DNA from: Cyanobium sp. NIES-981
GTDB lineage: Bacteria; Cyanobacteriota; Cyanobacteriia; PCC-6307; Cyanobiaceae
Direction: 5' to 3'
DNA: 6,471 bases
Assembly (NCBI GenBank): GCA_945907085.1
Contig: CAMDSS010000111.1
Span: 1 to 6,471, forward strand
The number at the start of each line of letters is the position of its first letter. The first letter of the stretch is position 1. A program made the translations under genes and the position numbers. This document shows positions 1 through 6,443 of this stretch, piece after piece. Under the pieces are notes generated by a model. It was not told where the DNA came from, did not search any database, and was given only the letters and a program-made list of their open reading frames with translations.

Positions 1-404
1 GGGCCCTGCAACCACAACCAACAGGCCGCGCGCACCGCAGGTCCATCGCAACCTGCCACCAACTCCACCCAGTCGGCTAGGGGCAAGGCACCCCCCATCT
101 CCTGCATCAGCACCCAGGCGGCCCCGAAATCCCTCGGGCGCGGCAGGGCGGACTGGAGGGCCTGGGAATCCAGCGACCATGGGGACGCTTTGATGCTGGT
201 TGGTGGGGTGGAGCCGGCCGGTAGACGGAAGAGCAGTTCGAGCTCCCGAAGGGGGGGCTGCTGGCGTTTTGCAGCCTCGCCAACAACAATGGCGGCCTTG
301 CTTCCCGTTAGGGAAACAAGAACCGCCAGGCGTGGTGATTTTCCATCGACCGTGCCGAGGAGATCGCCAGGTTGGAAAGCCGGTGAGCCCAGGGCCTTGC
401 TCAG
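1..404 (-). CDS. rnb: RNase II/RNase R-family exoribonuclease, N-terminal part (cut by left edge)
   Basis: This is the 5' part (about 134 codons) of a gene running off the left edge. The frame is open from the end of rpsR to the window boundary. It reads [20 protein letters not shown] near the N-terminus and later [30 protein letters not shown] and WVELVAG. This pattern matches my recollection of the N-terminal, pre-catalytic region of cyanobacterial RNase II/R (Rnb/VacB/Zam-like) proteins, which degrade RNA 3' to 5'. The catalytic RNB domain lies outside the window, so the assignment rests on this N-terminal pattern and on position after rpmG-rpsR. No ATG, GTG or TTG occurs in frame between the upstream in-frame stop (inside rpsR) and about residue 100. 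The best start is CTG at 404-402, which overlaps the rpsR TGA as CTGA and implies translational coupling. A second CTG at 392 is possible. Family call moderately sure; start uncertain. Confidence 0.7.
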   Translation of the reverse strand, partial: MSKALGSPAFQPGDLLGTVDGKSPRLAVLVSLTGSKAAIVVGEAAKRQQPPLRELELLFRLPAGSTPPTSIKASPWSLDSQALQSALPRPRDFGAAWVLMQEMGGALPLADWVELVAGCDGPAVRAACWLWLQG

Positions 405-622
405 CCTTCGGGATTGACGAAGGGGAGAAGGGCGACAATCCGGGCCCGCTTCACAGCATTGGTGAGGTCGCGCTGCTGCTTGGCAGTCAGGCTTGTCATG
501 CGACGGGGAAGGATCTTGCCGCGCTCAGTGATGAATTTTTTAAGGAGATCAACGTCCTTGTAGTCGATCGGATCGCCAGGCTTGATCGGGGAAAGACGCT
601 TTTTGAAGAAGGAGCTGGACAT
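401..622 (-). CDS. rpsR: 30S ribosomal protein bS18
   Basis: This gene encodes a complete 73-aa protein, the usual length for cyanobacterial and plastid bS18. bS18 is a small-subunit protein that binds 16S rRNA in the platform next to bS6. The family core is clear: [18 protein letters not shown] at residues 20-37, then [16 protein letters not shown] and the basic stretch [12 protein letters not shown] near the C-terminus. The ATG at 622 is the natural start, giving the short MSSSFFKKR leader typical of the group. No obvious Shine-Dalgarno precedes it. It lies 85 bp downstream of rpmG on the same strand, and its TGA overlaps the probable CTG start of the RNase gene. The three genes therefore probably form one leftward transcript. 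The order bL33-bS18 is also found in chloroplast genomes (rpl33-rps18), which supports a cyanobacterial source. Confidence is very high. Confidence 0.98.
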   Translation of the reverse strand: MSSSFFKKRLSPIKPGDPIDYKDVDLLKKFITERGKILPRRMTSLTAKQQRDLTNAVKRARIVALLPFVNPEG

Positions 623-707
623 GCGGAACAGGCTTTAGCGAGCTAAGGGTTGGAAGGGAAGAAGTGGCTGCTGGGCAGCAGAACGACGCGAAAAGCGCCG
701 CAGGGAA

Positions 708-902
708 TCACTTGATTTCCTTGTGGGCGGTCGACTTATTGCAATGCGTGCAGAACTTCTTCAGCTCAAGCCGTTCGGTGGTGTTACGGCGGTTTTTTTC
801 CGTGGTGTACCGAGATACGCCAGGGGACCGCTTGGCGGGGTTGGACCGGCATTCGGTGCACTCGAGAGTGATCACGATCCGGACGCCCTTGTTTTTAGCC
901 AT
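708..902 (-). CDS. rpmG: 50S ribosomal protein bL33 (zinc-binding form)
   Basis: This gene encodes a complete 64-aa protein, beginning [18 protein letters not shown]. bL33 is a small protein of the large ribosomal subunit near the E site. Two CxxC pairs, C15/C18 and C51/C54, form the zinc ribbon, so this is the Cys-containing (C+) paralogue type rather than the zinc-free form. The central [10 protein letters not shown] (residues 32-41) and the C-terminal [20 protein letters not shown] are characteristic. The frame stays open upstream to 980, but the extra 26 residues show no bL33 character. The ATG at 902 matches the family N-terminus. The gene diverges from pheT and leads into rpsR 85 bp downstream. 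A single bL33 gene beside bS18 is the expected cyanobacterial and plastid arrangement. Confidence 0.98.
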   Translation of the reverse strand: MAKNKGVRIVITLECTECRSNPAKRSPGVSRYTTEKNRRNTTERLELKKFCTHCNKSTAHKEIK

Positions 903-1015
903 GAAGGACGTTGCGCCGCGTGTGCGATGCGAAAGAACAAGCAAACACCATACCTGCCGATGGTGACCCCAGCCAGTCACTCCCTAGGATCCAGCCTTAT
1001 TCTCGGCTTGGGCTG
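903..1015. promoter_or_regulatory. Divergent intergenic region between rpmG and pheT
   Basis: These 113 bp separate two genes transcribed away from each other, so promoters for both the rpmG-rpsR-RNase group and pheT should lie here or just inside the coding ends. I find no convincing -35/-10 pair. The best -10-like words are TATTCT at 998-1003 for pheT, which would give a very short leader, and TATGGT on the minus strand at about 943-948 for rpmG. A small inverted repeat, GTGAC at 963-967 and GTCAC at 976-980 with an 8-nt gap, could be an operator or a chance stem. No Shine-Dalgarno is seen in front of either start codon. The regulatory role is inferred from gene orientation. Confidence 0.4.
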
Positions 1016-3454
1016 ATGCGGGTCTCGCTCCAATGGTTACGGGAGCTTGTGAGCGGCCCCGAGGGTGCGTTTGCCCCCGATGCCCTGGCCGAGCGGCTGT
1101 CCATGGCCGGCTTTGAGGTGGAGTCCATCGACGATCTAGCTGCCCAGGGGGCCGGGGTGGTGGTGGGTTTTGTGGCCGATCGAGCCCCCCATCCCAATGC
1201 CGACAAGCTCAGTGTCTGCAGCGTGGAGGTGGGTGCTGCCGAACCCCTGCAAATCGTCTGCGGTGCGGCCAATGTGCGGGCGGGAATCCATGTCCCCGTG
1301 GCCCTTGTGGGCGCAACCCTCCCGGCCGTGAACCTCACGATTAAGCCGGCGGAATTACGCGGAGTACCCAGCAGCGGAATGATCTGCTCGCTCACCGAGC
1401 TGGGCCTTGGCGAATCCGAGGGGATCGCAATCCTTGACGACCTTCTCGCCAGCGTGCCCGCCGTTGGCAGTCCCGTGGGACCTAGCCTGGGCCTCGATGA
1501 CCAGGTCTTGGAGTTGGCGATCACCGCCAACCGACCCGATGGCCTCTCGATGCGGGGTATTGCCCGGGAAGTCGCCGCCCTGGTTGGGGGCACACCCCAG
1601 TTCCGCGATGCCCCCGCTGCCCTTGAGGCTGCACCGCTGCTAATCCAGGCCCCCGACCAAGCCGCCATGGAGGCCGGTGGCCTCTTCACTATCACCGAGC
1701 TGGAGGGCGTGCAGGTGGGCCCGTCCCCCCGTTGGTTGCAACAGCGTCTCGAGAGAGCAGGGATTCGACCTATTAACAACGTGGTCGATATCACCAATCT
1801 GGTGATGCTGGAGCACGGCCAGCCCCTCCATGCTTTTGATGCTGACCAACTCGCTAATACAAACCAGGGCCAGTTGCATGCCCCAGCCCTTGGTCTTCGG
1901 CAGGCCAAAGCCCAAGAGCCCTTCACCAGCCTGGATGGGGAAGAGCGTCAGCTATCGGCCGATGCCCTTGTGGTCACCTATGGCGACCGGCCCATTGCCC
2001 TGGCCGGCGTGATCGGAGGCCTGGCGGAGTCTGTCACCGCCAGCACCCAGCGGATCTGGCTGGAAGCAGCGGTGTTTGCCCCCCAGGCGGTGCGCCAATC
2101 CGCCCGAAGCCTGGGTCTCCGCACGGAGGCAAGCAGCCGATTTGAAAAGGGTTTGCCCACGGAAACCACCCTCACCGCCTCCGACCAGGCCGTGGCCCTG
2201 CTGCAAGAGCTCTGCGGCGCCCAACCGGTAGCCCGTTGGTTCCATGGCCGTGCCCAGGCCGCAGTGCAACCCCTGGTTCTGCGCCGGGACGCCCTGCACA
2301 ATCTGCTTGGCCCCGTGCTCGTTGACGGCGAGTTGGCCGACCTCGACGATGGCCGGATCGAACAAACCCTGCAGGCCCTGGGTTGCAGCCTCCAATCCGA
2401 CGACGATGGCTGGTTGGTTGTGGTGCCGCCGTCGCGCTCGATGGACCTCCTGCGGGAGGTGGATCTGATTGAGGAAGTGGCCCGGCTGGTGGGTTACGAC
2501 ACCTTTGCCTGCCACCTGCCAGATCCCCTTGAACCGGGTGGTTTGGAGCCAGCCCAGCAGGTGGAACGCAGGCTGCGGCGGGCCCTGTGCAGCGCCGGAC
2601 TGCAGGAAGTGTGCAGCCTCTCCCTGGTGGCTGCAGCCGAGGGCAGGTTGCCCCTGGCCAATCCCCTGTTGGCGGATTACGGCCACCTCCGCGACGACCT
2701 CCACAGCGAACTACTCGCCGCAGCACGACGGAACCTCCAGAGCGGTCAAGCGGGGTTTTGGTGCTTTGAAATTGGTCAGGTGTTTCAGGTCAACGGCGGT
2801 GCTGAGAACCGCCAACTCCTCTCGGGTGTCTTGGCTGGGGAACGGCGCTCGGAGCGGTGGACCACCAGTGGCAAGCCCAAGGCACCCACCTACTTCGAAG
2901 CCCGCGGTGTTTTGGCAGGAGCCTTGAAGGAGCTAGCCATCCCCAGCGAAGATCGGCCGTTGGCCGGCCATGGGTTGCTCCATCCAGGCCGCGCCGCTGA
3001 GTTGGTGGTGGAAGGCCGGCCCGCTGGCTGGTTTGGGCAGTTGCATCCCGAGCACGCCGAAGCCATGGACTTACCTGAAGCCACCTTTGTGTTCGAGTTG
3101 GATCTGCAGGCGCTCTTGACCTCAGCAACCCGCAAGGCTCGTCTCCAGCCCGGTTTCCGCCCCTTCGCCACGGTGCCTGCCTCCGAGAGGGATTTGGCGG
3201 TGGTCGTACCCAACGCTGCCAAAGCGTCCGAGTTGGTTCAGGTGATGCGTAAGGCCGGCAAGCCCCTGCTCGAACACGTCGAGTTGATTGATCGCTATGA
3301 AGGCGAGCAAGTGGGAGAAGGCCTCTGCAGCCAAGCTTTCAGGCTGCGCTACCGCCACCCCGACCGCACCCTCACCGACGAGGAGGTGGATGGCAGCCAT
3401 GGGTCCATTCGTACGGCGCTGGAACAACAAATGGGCGCCCAGTTGCGCTGCTGA
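1016..3454 (+). CDS. pheT: Phenylalanyl-tRNA synthetase beta subunit
   Basis: This gene encodes a complete 812-aa protein, the usual length for bacterial PheT. It pairs with PheS as an alpha2-beta2 cytoplasmic enzyme that charges tRNA-Phe; the beta chain binds tRNA and edits mischarged Tyr-tRNA. Domains in order: an N-terminal segment MRVSLQWLREL; an EMAP/OB-type tRNA-binding domain at about 40-155 (HPNADKLSVCSVEVG at 59-73, PAELRGVPSSGMICS at 111-125); the B3/B4 editing domain, including RPINNVVDITNLVMLEHGQP (251-270) and GLRTEASSRFEKG (367-379); B5 at about 417-495 (DLIEEVARLVGYD at 483-495); the inactive synthetase-like core (LANPLLADYGHLRDDL at 547-562, HPGRAAEL at 656-663); and the C-terminal FDX-ACB anticodon-binding domain from about 716 (ASERDLAVVV at 722-731). 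The ATG at 1016 is chosen over an upstream in-frame ATG at 911, because MRVSLQWL is the conserved family start. No pheS lies nearby, which is common in cyanobacteria. The last codons lie inside a tandem repeat. Confidence 0.98.
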   Translation: MRVSLQWLRELVSGPEGAFAPDALAERLSMAGFEVESIDDLAAQGAGVVVGFVADRAPHPNADKLSVCSVEVGAAEPLQIVCGAANVRAGIHVPVALVGATLPAVNLTIKPAELRGVPSSGMICSLTELGLGESEGIAILDDLLASVPAVGSPVGPSLGLDDQVLELAITANRPDGLSMRGIAREVAALVGGTPQFRDAPAALEAAPLLIQAPDQAAMEAGGLFTITELEGVQVGPSPRWLQQRLERAGIRPINNVVDITNLVMLEHGQPLHAFDADQLANTNQGQLHAPALGLRQAKAQEPFTSLDGEERQLSADALVVTYGDRPIALAGVIGGLAESVTASTQRIWLEAAVFAPQAVRQSARSLGLRTEASSRFEKGLPTETTLTASDQAVALLQELCGAQPVARWFHGRAQAAVQPLVLRRDALHNLLGPVLVDGELADLDDGRIEQTLQALGCSLQSDDDGWLVVVPPSRSMDLLREVDLIEEVARLVGYDTFACHLPDPLEPGGLEPAQQVERRLRRALCSAGLQEVCSLSLVAAAEGRLPLANPLLADYGHLRDDLHSELLAAARRNLQSGQAGFWCFEIGQVFQVNGGAENRQLLSGVLAGERRSERWTTSGKPKAPTYFEARGVLAGALKELAIPSEDRPLAGHGLLHPGRAAELVVEGRPAGWFGQLHPEHAEAMDLPEATFVFELDLQALLTSATRKARLQPGFRPFATVPASERDLAVVVPNAAKASELVQVMRKAGKPLLEHVELIDRYEGEQVGEGLCSQAFRLRYRHPDRTLTDEEVDGSHGSIRTALEQQMGAQLRC

Positions 3455-3503
3455 AACCCAGCTGCGCTGCTGAAGCTCAGCTGACCGGCTAATGCCCAGC
3501 TGC
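3438..3503. repeat. Decaying 19-bp tandem repeat spanning the pheT stop codon
   Basis: Unit 1 (3438-3456, CCCAGTTGCGCTGCTGAAA) and unit 2 (3457-3475, CCCAGCTGCGCTGCTGAAG) are adjacent and match at 17 of 19 positions. Unit 3 (3476-3494) matches unit 2 at 13 of 19. A fourth partial copy starts at 3495 with nine matching bases. The hexamer CAGCTG recurs at 3459, 3478 and 3497, exactly 19 bp apart, which fixes the period. Unit 1 contains the end of pheT (codons for Gln-Leu-Arg-Cys and the TGA), so the array appears to have grown from the gene's 3' end. The period is not a multiple of three, so extra units change the frame. It fills most of the short gap before the convergent rlmD gene. I see no T-tract and do not call it a terminator. 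Confidence 0.75.
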
Positions 3504-3534
3504 AAAAGCCCAAATCCGTGGTGCACGCTTCCCC

Positions 3535-4890
3535 CTAGTTCCGCCTCAGGACAGCCAGGGTCTCCACGTGAATGGTTTGGGGGAAAAAGTCGATGGGTTG
3601 GATCTGCTCAATCCGATAGGCGCTGGCGGTGAACTGGCCCAGATCCCTTGCCAGGGTGGCCGGGTCACAGCTCAGGTAGATGAGCGTTTGGGGCGGTTGG
3701 GCCAAAATCGCATCCACCACAAAGCTGTCCAAGCCTTTACGCGGTGGGTCCAGGAAAAGCACATCACAGTGAATCAGGTGCTCTGGGAGGCAGCGGGAGA
3801 CCACGCCCGCTTCATAGGTGGCCAGGTGGCTCAGGTTGTTGGCCTCGGCGTTGGCTTTGGCCTGTTTCACCGCCTCCGAGCTGAGCTCAATGCCGTGCAC
3901 TTGCCAGCCGCTGGCGGCCACTGGGAGGCTGTAGGTGCCGATGCCGCAATAGCCGTCCACCATCACGCCTGGGGGCAGGCTCGCCAAGGCTTCAAGCAGG
4001 AGCGGCACAACCCTCTCGGCCTGGGGGGTGTTGACTTGGAAGAAGGTGTCGGCGGCTATGCGCAGATCCAAACCGCAGAATTGTTCCAAGAGCCAGCTGC
4101 GACCAGCGATCACCCGGGTTTCCTCGCCCATCAATACGTTGGACGGCTTGGGCTGCAGGTTGAGACAAACCCCCACCAACTGGGGCCAGCGGGCCATCCA
4201 GTGGGCTGCCTGGAGAGCGAGTCCATCGAGGTGATGGTGGCTGCTCACCAGGGTGAGCAGGACCTCCCCTGTGTTGACACCGACGCGAAGGGCCAGGTGC
4301 CTCAGGCCACCGGACTCCTTGCAATCGCGATCGACGGGCCATTCACTCGCCTCGAGATCGGCCTTGAGGGGCTCGATGAGGGCATCAATGCGCGGATCCA
4401 GTACCGGGCAGTGGTTCATGTTGACGATCTGATGGCTACCCGGTCTGTAGTAACCAGCCTTTAGGCGCCCGTCTTCGAGGCGCTCGAGGGGAATGATTGC
4501 CCTGTTGCGATAGCCCAAGGAGTGTTCACAGCTCAGCAAAGGATTCACAGGATGGTTGAGGTGGGCAATGCGTTCCAGGGCATCCACCACTTTTTGCTGC
4601 TTCCAGTGCCCCTGACCAGCGTCAGAAAAATGCTGGAGAGAGCAGCCACCGCAGTTGTCGGCAAGGATGCACGGGGGCTTCTGACGATCGGATGAAGCCT
4701 GGAGAAGCTCCTCCATCTCTGCGATCCAGTGGCGCTTGGCTTTGTAGGTGAGCCGGGCGCGTATCGACTCGCCTGGCAGGGCGCCATTGATAAACAGGAC
4801 GTGGGATCCAAGCCTGGCGACCCCCTGGCCATCGTGGGAGAGCCCCGTGACCTGCACCTCTGCCTTCATGCCCACCGCAGGGTTTTCCAA
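3535..4890 (-). CDS. rlmD: 23S rRNA (uracil-C5)-methyltransferase, RumA/RlmD family with TRAM domain
   Basis: This gene encodes up to 451 aa. The enzyme transfers a methyl group from SAM to C5 of a uridine in 23S rRNA. An N-terminal TRAM (RNA-binding) domain occupies about residues 8-60 ([17 protein letters not shown]). A [4Fe-4S] ligand set follows, C74-x5-C80-x2-C83 (CGGCSLQH) plus C161 (NHCPVL), at almost the same spacing as in E. coli RumA. The C-terminal SAM-methyltransferase fold contains FFQVN at 283-287, [15 protein letters not shown] at 311-325, LDPPRKGLD at 380-388, the catalytic cysteine C408 in [12 protein letters not shown], and the probable general base E443 in HVETLAVL. All key residues are present. 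The start is ambiguous: TTG at 4890, GTG at 4875 or ATG at 4869 (444 aa). The residues before the ATG (PAVG) resemble conserved family sequence, which favours an upstream start. Whether it modifies U1939-like, U747-like or both sites cannot be told. It is convergent with pheT and divergent from apcD. Confidence 0.93.
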   Translation of the reverse strand: MENPAVGMKAEVQVTGLSHDGQGVARLGSHVLFINGALPGESIRARLTYKAKRHWIAEMEELLQASSDRQKPPCILADNCGGCSLQHFSDAGQGHWKQQKVVDALERIAHLNHPVNPLLSCEHSLGYRNRAIIPLERLEDGRLKAGYYRPGSHQIVNMNHCPVLDPRIDALIEPLKADLEASEWPVDRDCKESGGLRHLALRVGVNTGEVLLTLVSSHHHLDGLALQAAHWMARWPQLVGVCLNLQPKPSNVLMGEETRVIAGRSWLLEQFCGLDLRIAADTFFQVNTPQAERVVPLLLEALASLPPGVMVDGYCGIGTYSLPVAASGWQVHGIELSSEAVKQAKANAEANNLSHLATYEAGVVSRCLPEHLIHCDVLFLDPPRKGLDSFVVDAILAQPPQTLIYLSCDPATLARDLGQFTASAYRIEQIQPIDFFPQTIHVETLAVLRRN

Positions 4891-5013
4891 TCCGGGGACT
4901 CCATCGCATCGAAGGTTGACCCTACGTCTTGCAAAGTGCCGTTACACCTTTTAAGCGGGAACAAACTTCACGCCATCAAGTCGATAGAGTGCAACTTGCA
5001 TGTGGTCGCTGCG
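4891..5013. promoter_or_regulatory. Divergent intergenic region between rlmD and apcD
   Basis: These 123 bp separate two divergently transcribed genes and should carry the apcD promoter and probably that of rlmD. A consensus-like TTGACC at 4916-4921 points toward apcD, but the nearest -10-like words (TTACAC at 4942, TTTTAA at 4949) are 20 or more bases away, outside the normal 16-18. TTGCAA at 4929-4934 is likewise badly spaced. I therefore do not assign hexamers. The stretch is less GC-rich than the flanking genes. There is no Shine-Dalgarno before the apcD ATG at 5014. The regulatory role is inferred from gene orientation alone. Confidence 0.4.
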
Positions 5014-5508
5014 ATGAGCGTCGTTCGGGATCTGATCCTCCAGGCAGACGATCAGCTTCGTTATCCGAGCGGCGGTGAACTGCGCTCGATGGTCGAGTAC
5101 CTGAGCGGCGGAGCCATGCGGCTGGCCGTTGTGCGGGCCCTCACCGATAACGAAAAAAAGATTGTGGATGAAGCGGCGAAGCAGCTCTTCACCCGCAAGC
5201 CCGACTATGTGGCCCCGGGCGGCAATGCCTACGGCCAGAAGCAACGGGCCCAATGCCTGCGCGATTACAGCTGGTACCTCCGGCTTGTCACCTATGGGGT
5301 GTTGTCTGGCAGCACCGAATTGATCCAGCAGATCGGCCTGGTAGGCGCCCGTGAGATGTACAACAGTCTCGGCGTTCCCATGCCCGGCATGGTCGAAGCC
5401 ATGCGCACCATGAAAGAGGCGGCCTTGGTGCTGCTCAGTACGGAACAGGCAGCGATGGCCGGCCCCTATTTCGACTATTTGATCCAGGGCATGCAAACGT
5501 CCACCTAG
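5014..5508 (+). CDS. apcD: Allophycocyanin alpha-B subunit (phycobilisome core terminal emitter)
   Basis: This gene encodes a complete 164-aa phycobiliprotein. ApcD replaces one ApcA subunit in the phycobilisome core and acts as a low-energy terminal emitter passing excitation to the thylakoid photosystems; it is linked to transfer to photosystem I and state transitions. The N-terminus [20 protein letters not shown] is diagnostic: ILQADD-LRYP marks ApcD, whereas ApcA has a different sequence here. Family motifs follow: [14 protein letters not shown] (46-59), [14 protein letters not shown] (61-74), the bilin-attaching C81 in [29 protein letters not shown] (111-122) and [10 protein letters not shown] near the end. 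The frame is open upstream to 4729, but the ATG at 5014 gives the exact family N-terminus. A three-residue tail (TST) extends past the usual end. It stands alone, not beside apcABC, as is usual for apcD. A hairpin starting in the stop codon follows. Confidence 0.97.
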   Translation: MSVVRDLILQADDQLRYPSGGELRSMVEYLSGGAMRLAVVRALTDNEKKIVDEAAKQLFTRKPDYVAPGGNAYGQKQRAQCLRDYSWYLRLVTYGVLSGSTELIQQIGLVGAREMYNSLGVPMPGMVEAMRTMKEAALVLLSTEQAAMAGPYFDYLIQGMQTST

Positions 5509-5523
5509 GCCCACAAGGGCCTA
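5506..5523 (+). terminator. Hairpin overlapping the apcD stop codon, possible transcript 3' end
   Basis: A perfect 7-bp inverted repeat, TAGGCCC (5506-5512) and GGGCCTA (5517-5523), flanks the tetraloop ACAA. Its first three bases are the apcD TAG stop codon. The stem is strong (five G-C pairs), but it is followed by TCCATTTCGCG rather than a run of T. It is therefore not a classical intrinsic terminator and may instead stabilise the apcD mRNA 3' end. A weaker stem, TGCC (5548-5551) with GGCA (5556-5559), follows 25 bp later. Confidence 0.5.
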
Positions 5524-5949
5524 TCCATTTCGCGAGCTTCCATGAGCTGCCTAGGGGCAAAAGTCTTCTAATGGACTCCCCTGGGAAGCAGGAGCCACTC
5601 TGTATTGGCCGTCTCACCCTGGATTCGTTATTGGTCTTGGAATTTGTCTCGTATGGGATGAGCTGATCGAGCCTCTGGATACTTTGTGAGCCTTTTGCTT
5701 CAGCCCTCGAGCCTGCTTCGGATATTCGCCTCGGCTATTCATCGCCGCCACTCACCGCTGCCGTCCAACTTGGTCGCCACCGCAAGTCCGCATGCAGCGC
5801 ACTCTTCTATCTCGGATAAGACACGACCTGAGTCTTTTGTGTGTCTCAATTGACCTTTTTGAGATGATCAGAGTTTCGTTTTTTGGCCTTGCTGCCGCCC
5901 GACCTGCGGATAATTCTCCTCCATGGGTAGTGGCTGGGCTGCTCGCTAA

Positions 5950-5961
5950 TCGCATATGCGA
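5950..5961. repeat. Perfect 12-bp palindrome TCGCATATGCGA
   Basis: The sequence TCGCATATGCGA reads identically on both strands and contains an NdeI-type CATATG core. It sits in the gene-free region with no nearby promoter or gene that I can identify. Such a site could bind a dimeric regulator, but no evidence beyond the symmetry supports this. Confidence 0.4.
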
Positions 5962-6109
5962 CATCAACCTAGACCCATATCCAGTCTGAATTGGGACAGG
6001 CTTGATAGCCTTTGTTATGGGTCAGGAAAGCGTTTTGATTCGCGATCACGAGCTGAAGTTGCTGATATCCCCCTCCGCGCTGGAAGGCCGATTCCCGAGG
6101 GAATGGGCT

Positions 6110-6138
6110 TGCGTACCTGCATCTAAAGCAGTTACGCA
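6110..6138. repeat. 11-position hairpin with an ATCTAAA loop repeated beside the stem
   Basis: TGCGTACCTGC (6110-6120) pairs with GCAGTTACGCA (6128-6138) with a single C/T mismatch, leaving the 7-nt loop ATCTAAA (6121-6127). The loop heptamer recurs immediately outside the stem at 6140-6146. No T-run follows on either strand, so it is not an intrinsic terminator. It is the strongest inverted repeat in the gene-free region. A second small inverted repeat, ATTCCC/GGGAAT at 6091-6104, lies just upstream. Confidence 0.55.
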
Positions 6139-6417
6139 GATCTAAAATACCACTCTCCCACTGGGTTTTAAGGTTCTCCTGCTTTCCTGGACAGCCCTAT
6201 GGCGCACGCTTGGACCTGCGTTTGCAGTCCTCGATCGTCATTCGGCCCCGGCTTGTTATGGGTGCCGTGCTTTCTCCAATTTATTGAAAAGGTTTCACTC
6301 CCTACTCAGGCTCGGCAAGAGAGCAATGGATTTCATGAAAAATACTGGTATTGGGTATTTCACTTGAGACTCGTTAGTGGTCTCTTCTGATTCCTGGTTG
6401 AGATCTATGGGATCGTC

Positions 6418-6443
6418 TGCGATTTTTGCCCGATCGCATTTTT
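6418..6443 (+). terminator. Terminator-like hairpin with T-run near the right edge
   Basis: TGCGAT (6418-6423) pairs with ATCGCA (6433-6438) across a 9-nt loop, and TTTTT follows at 6439-6443. This is the layout of a weak factor-independent terminator for a plus-strand transcript. The minus strand lacks a T-run after the stem. Another stem, GAGAC (6366-6370) with GTCTC (6380-6384), lies 33 bp upstream. No plus-strand gene that it would serve is recognised in the preceding 900 bases; apcD is far upstream and has its own hairpin. The stem is short, so chance is possible. Confidence 0.4.

Noticed and set aside
107..289. 60-aa minus-strand frame beginning [11 protein letters not shown]
   Set aside because: It is an out-of-frame shadow of the RNase-like frame, with low-complexity Pro/Ser/Arg composition.
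200..646. 148-aa plus-strand open frame opposite rpsR and the RNase gene
   Set aside because: It is antisense to a definite bS18 gene and an RNase-like frame, and its translation resembles no known family.
911..1015. 35-residue N-terminal extension of PheT
   Set aside because: The conserved family N-terminus MRVSLQWLREL starts at 1016, and the extension has no family similarity.
997..1926. 309-aa minus-strand open frame
   Set aside because: It is antisense to pheT, whose frame shows unbroken family motifs. The reverse frame is rich in Arg, Ser and Ala, as expected from GC-rich antisense.
3438..3513. CRISPR array or intrinsic terminator at the pheT 3' end
   Set aside because: The 19-bp copies are directly adjacent with no spacers, and no stem followed by a T-run is present.
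3568..4464. 298-aa plus-strand open frame
   Set aside because: It is antisense to rlmD, which carries its Fe-S cysteines and catalytic motifs on the minus strand. The frame is a GC-bias shadow.
4729..5013. 95-residue N-terminal extension of ApcD
   Set aside because: It would overlap the start of rlmD in antisense. Phycobiliprotein subunits start exactly at MSVV, which is the ATG at 5014.
6012..6263. 11-bp direct repeat TTGTTATGGGT at 6012-6022 and 6253-6263
   Set aside because: A single pair of 11-mers within a kilobase is not far from chance, and nothing recognisable lies between the copies.
6199..6390. 63-aa plus-strand frame beginning MAHAWTCVCSPRSS
   Set aside because: It has no recognisable family, an unusual Cys/Trp-rich composition, and competes with other equally weak frames in the same low-GC tract.
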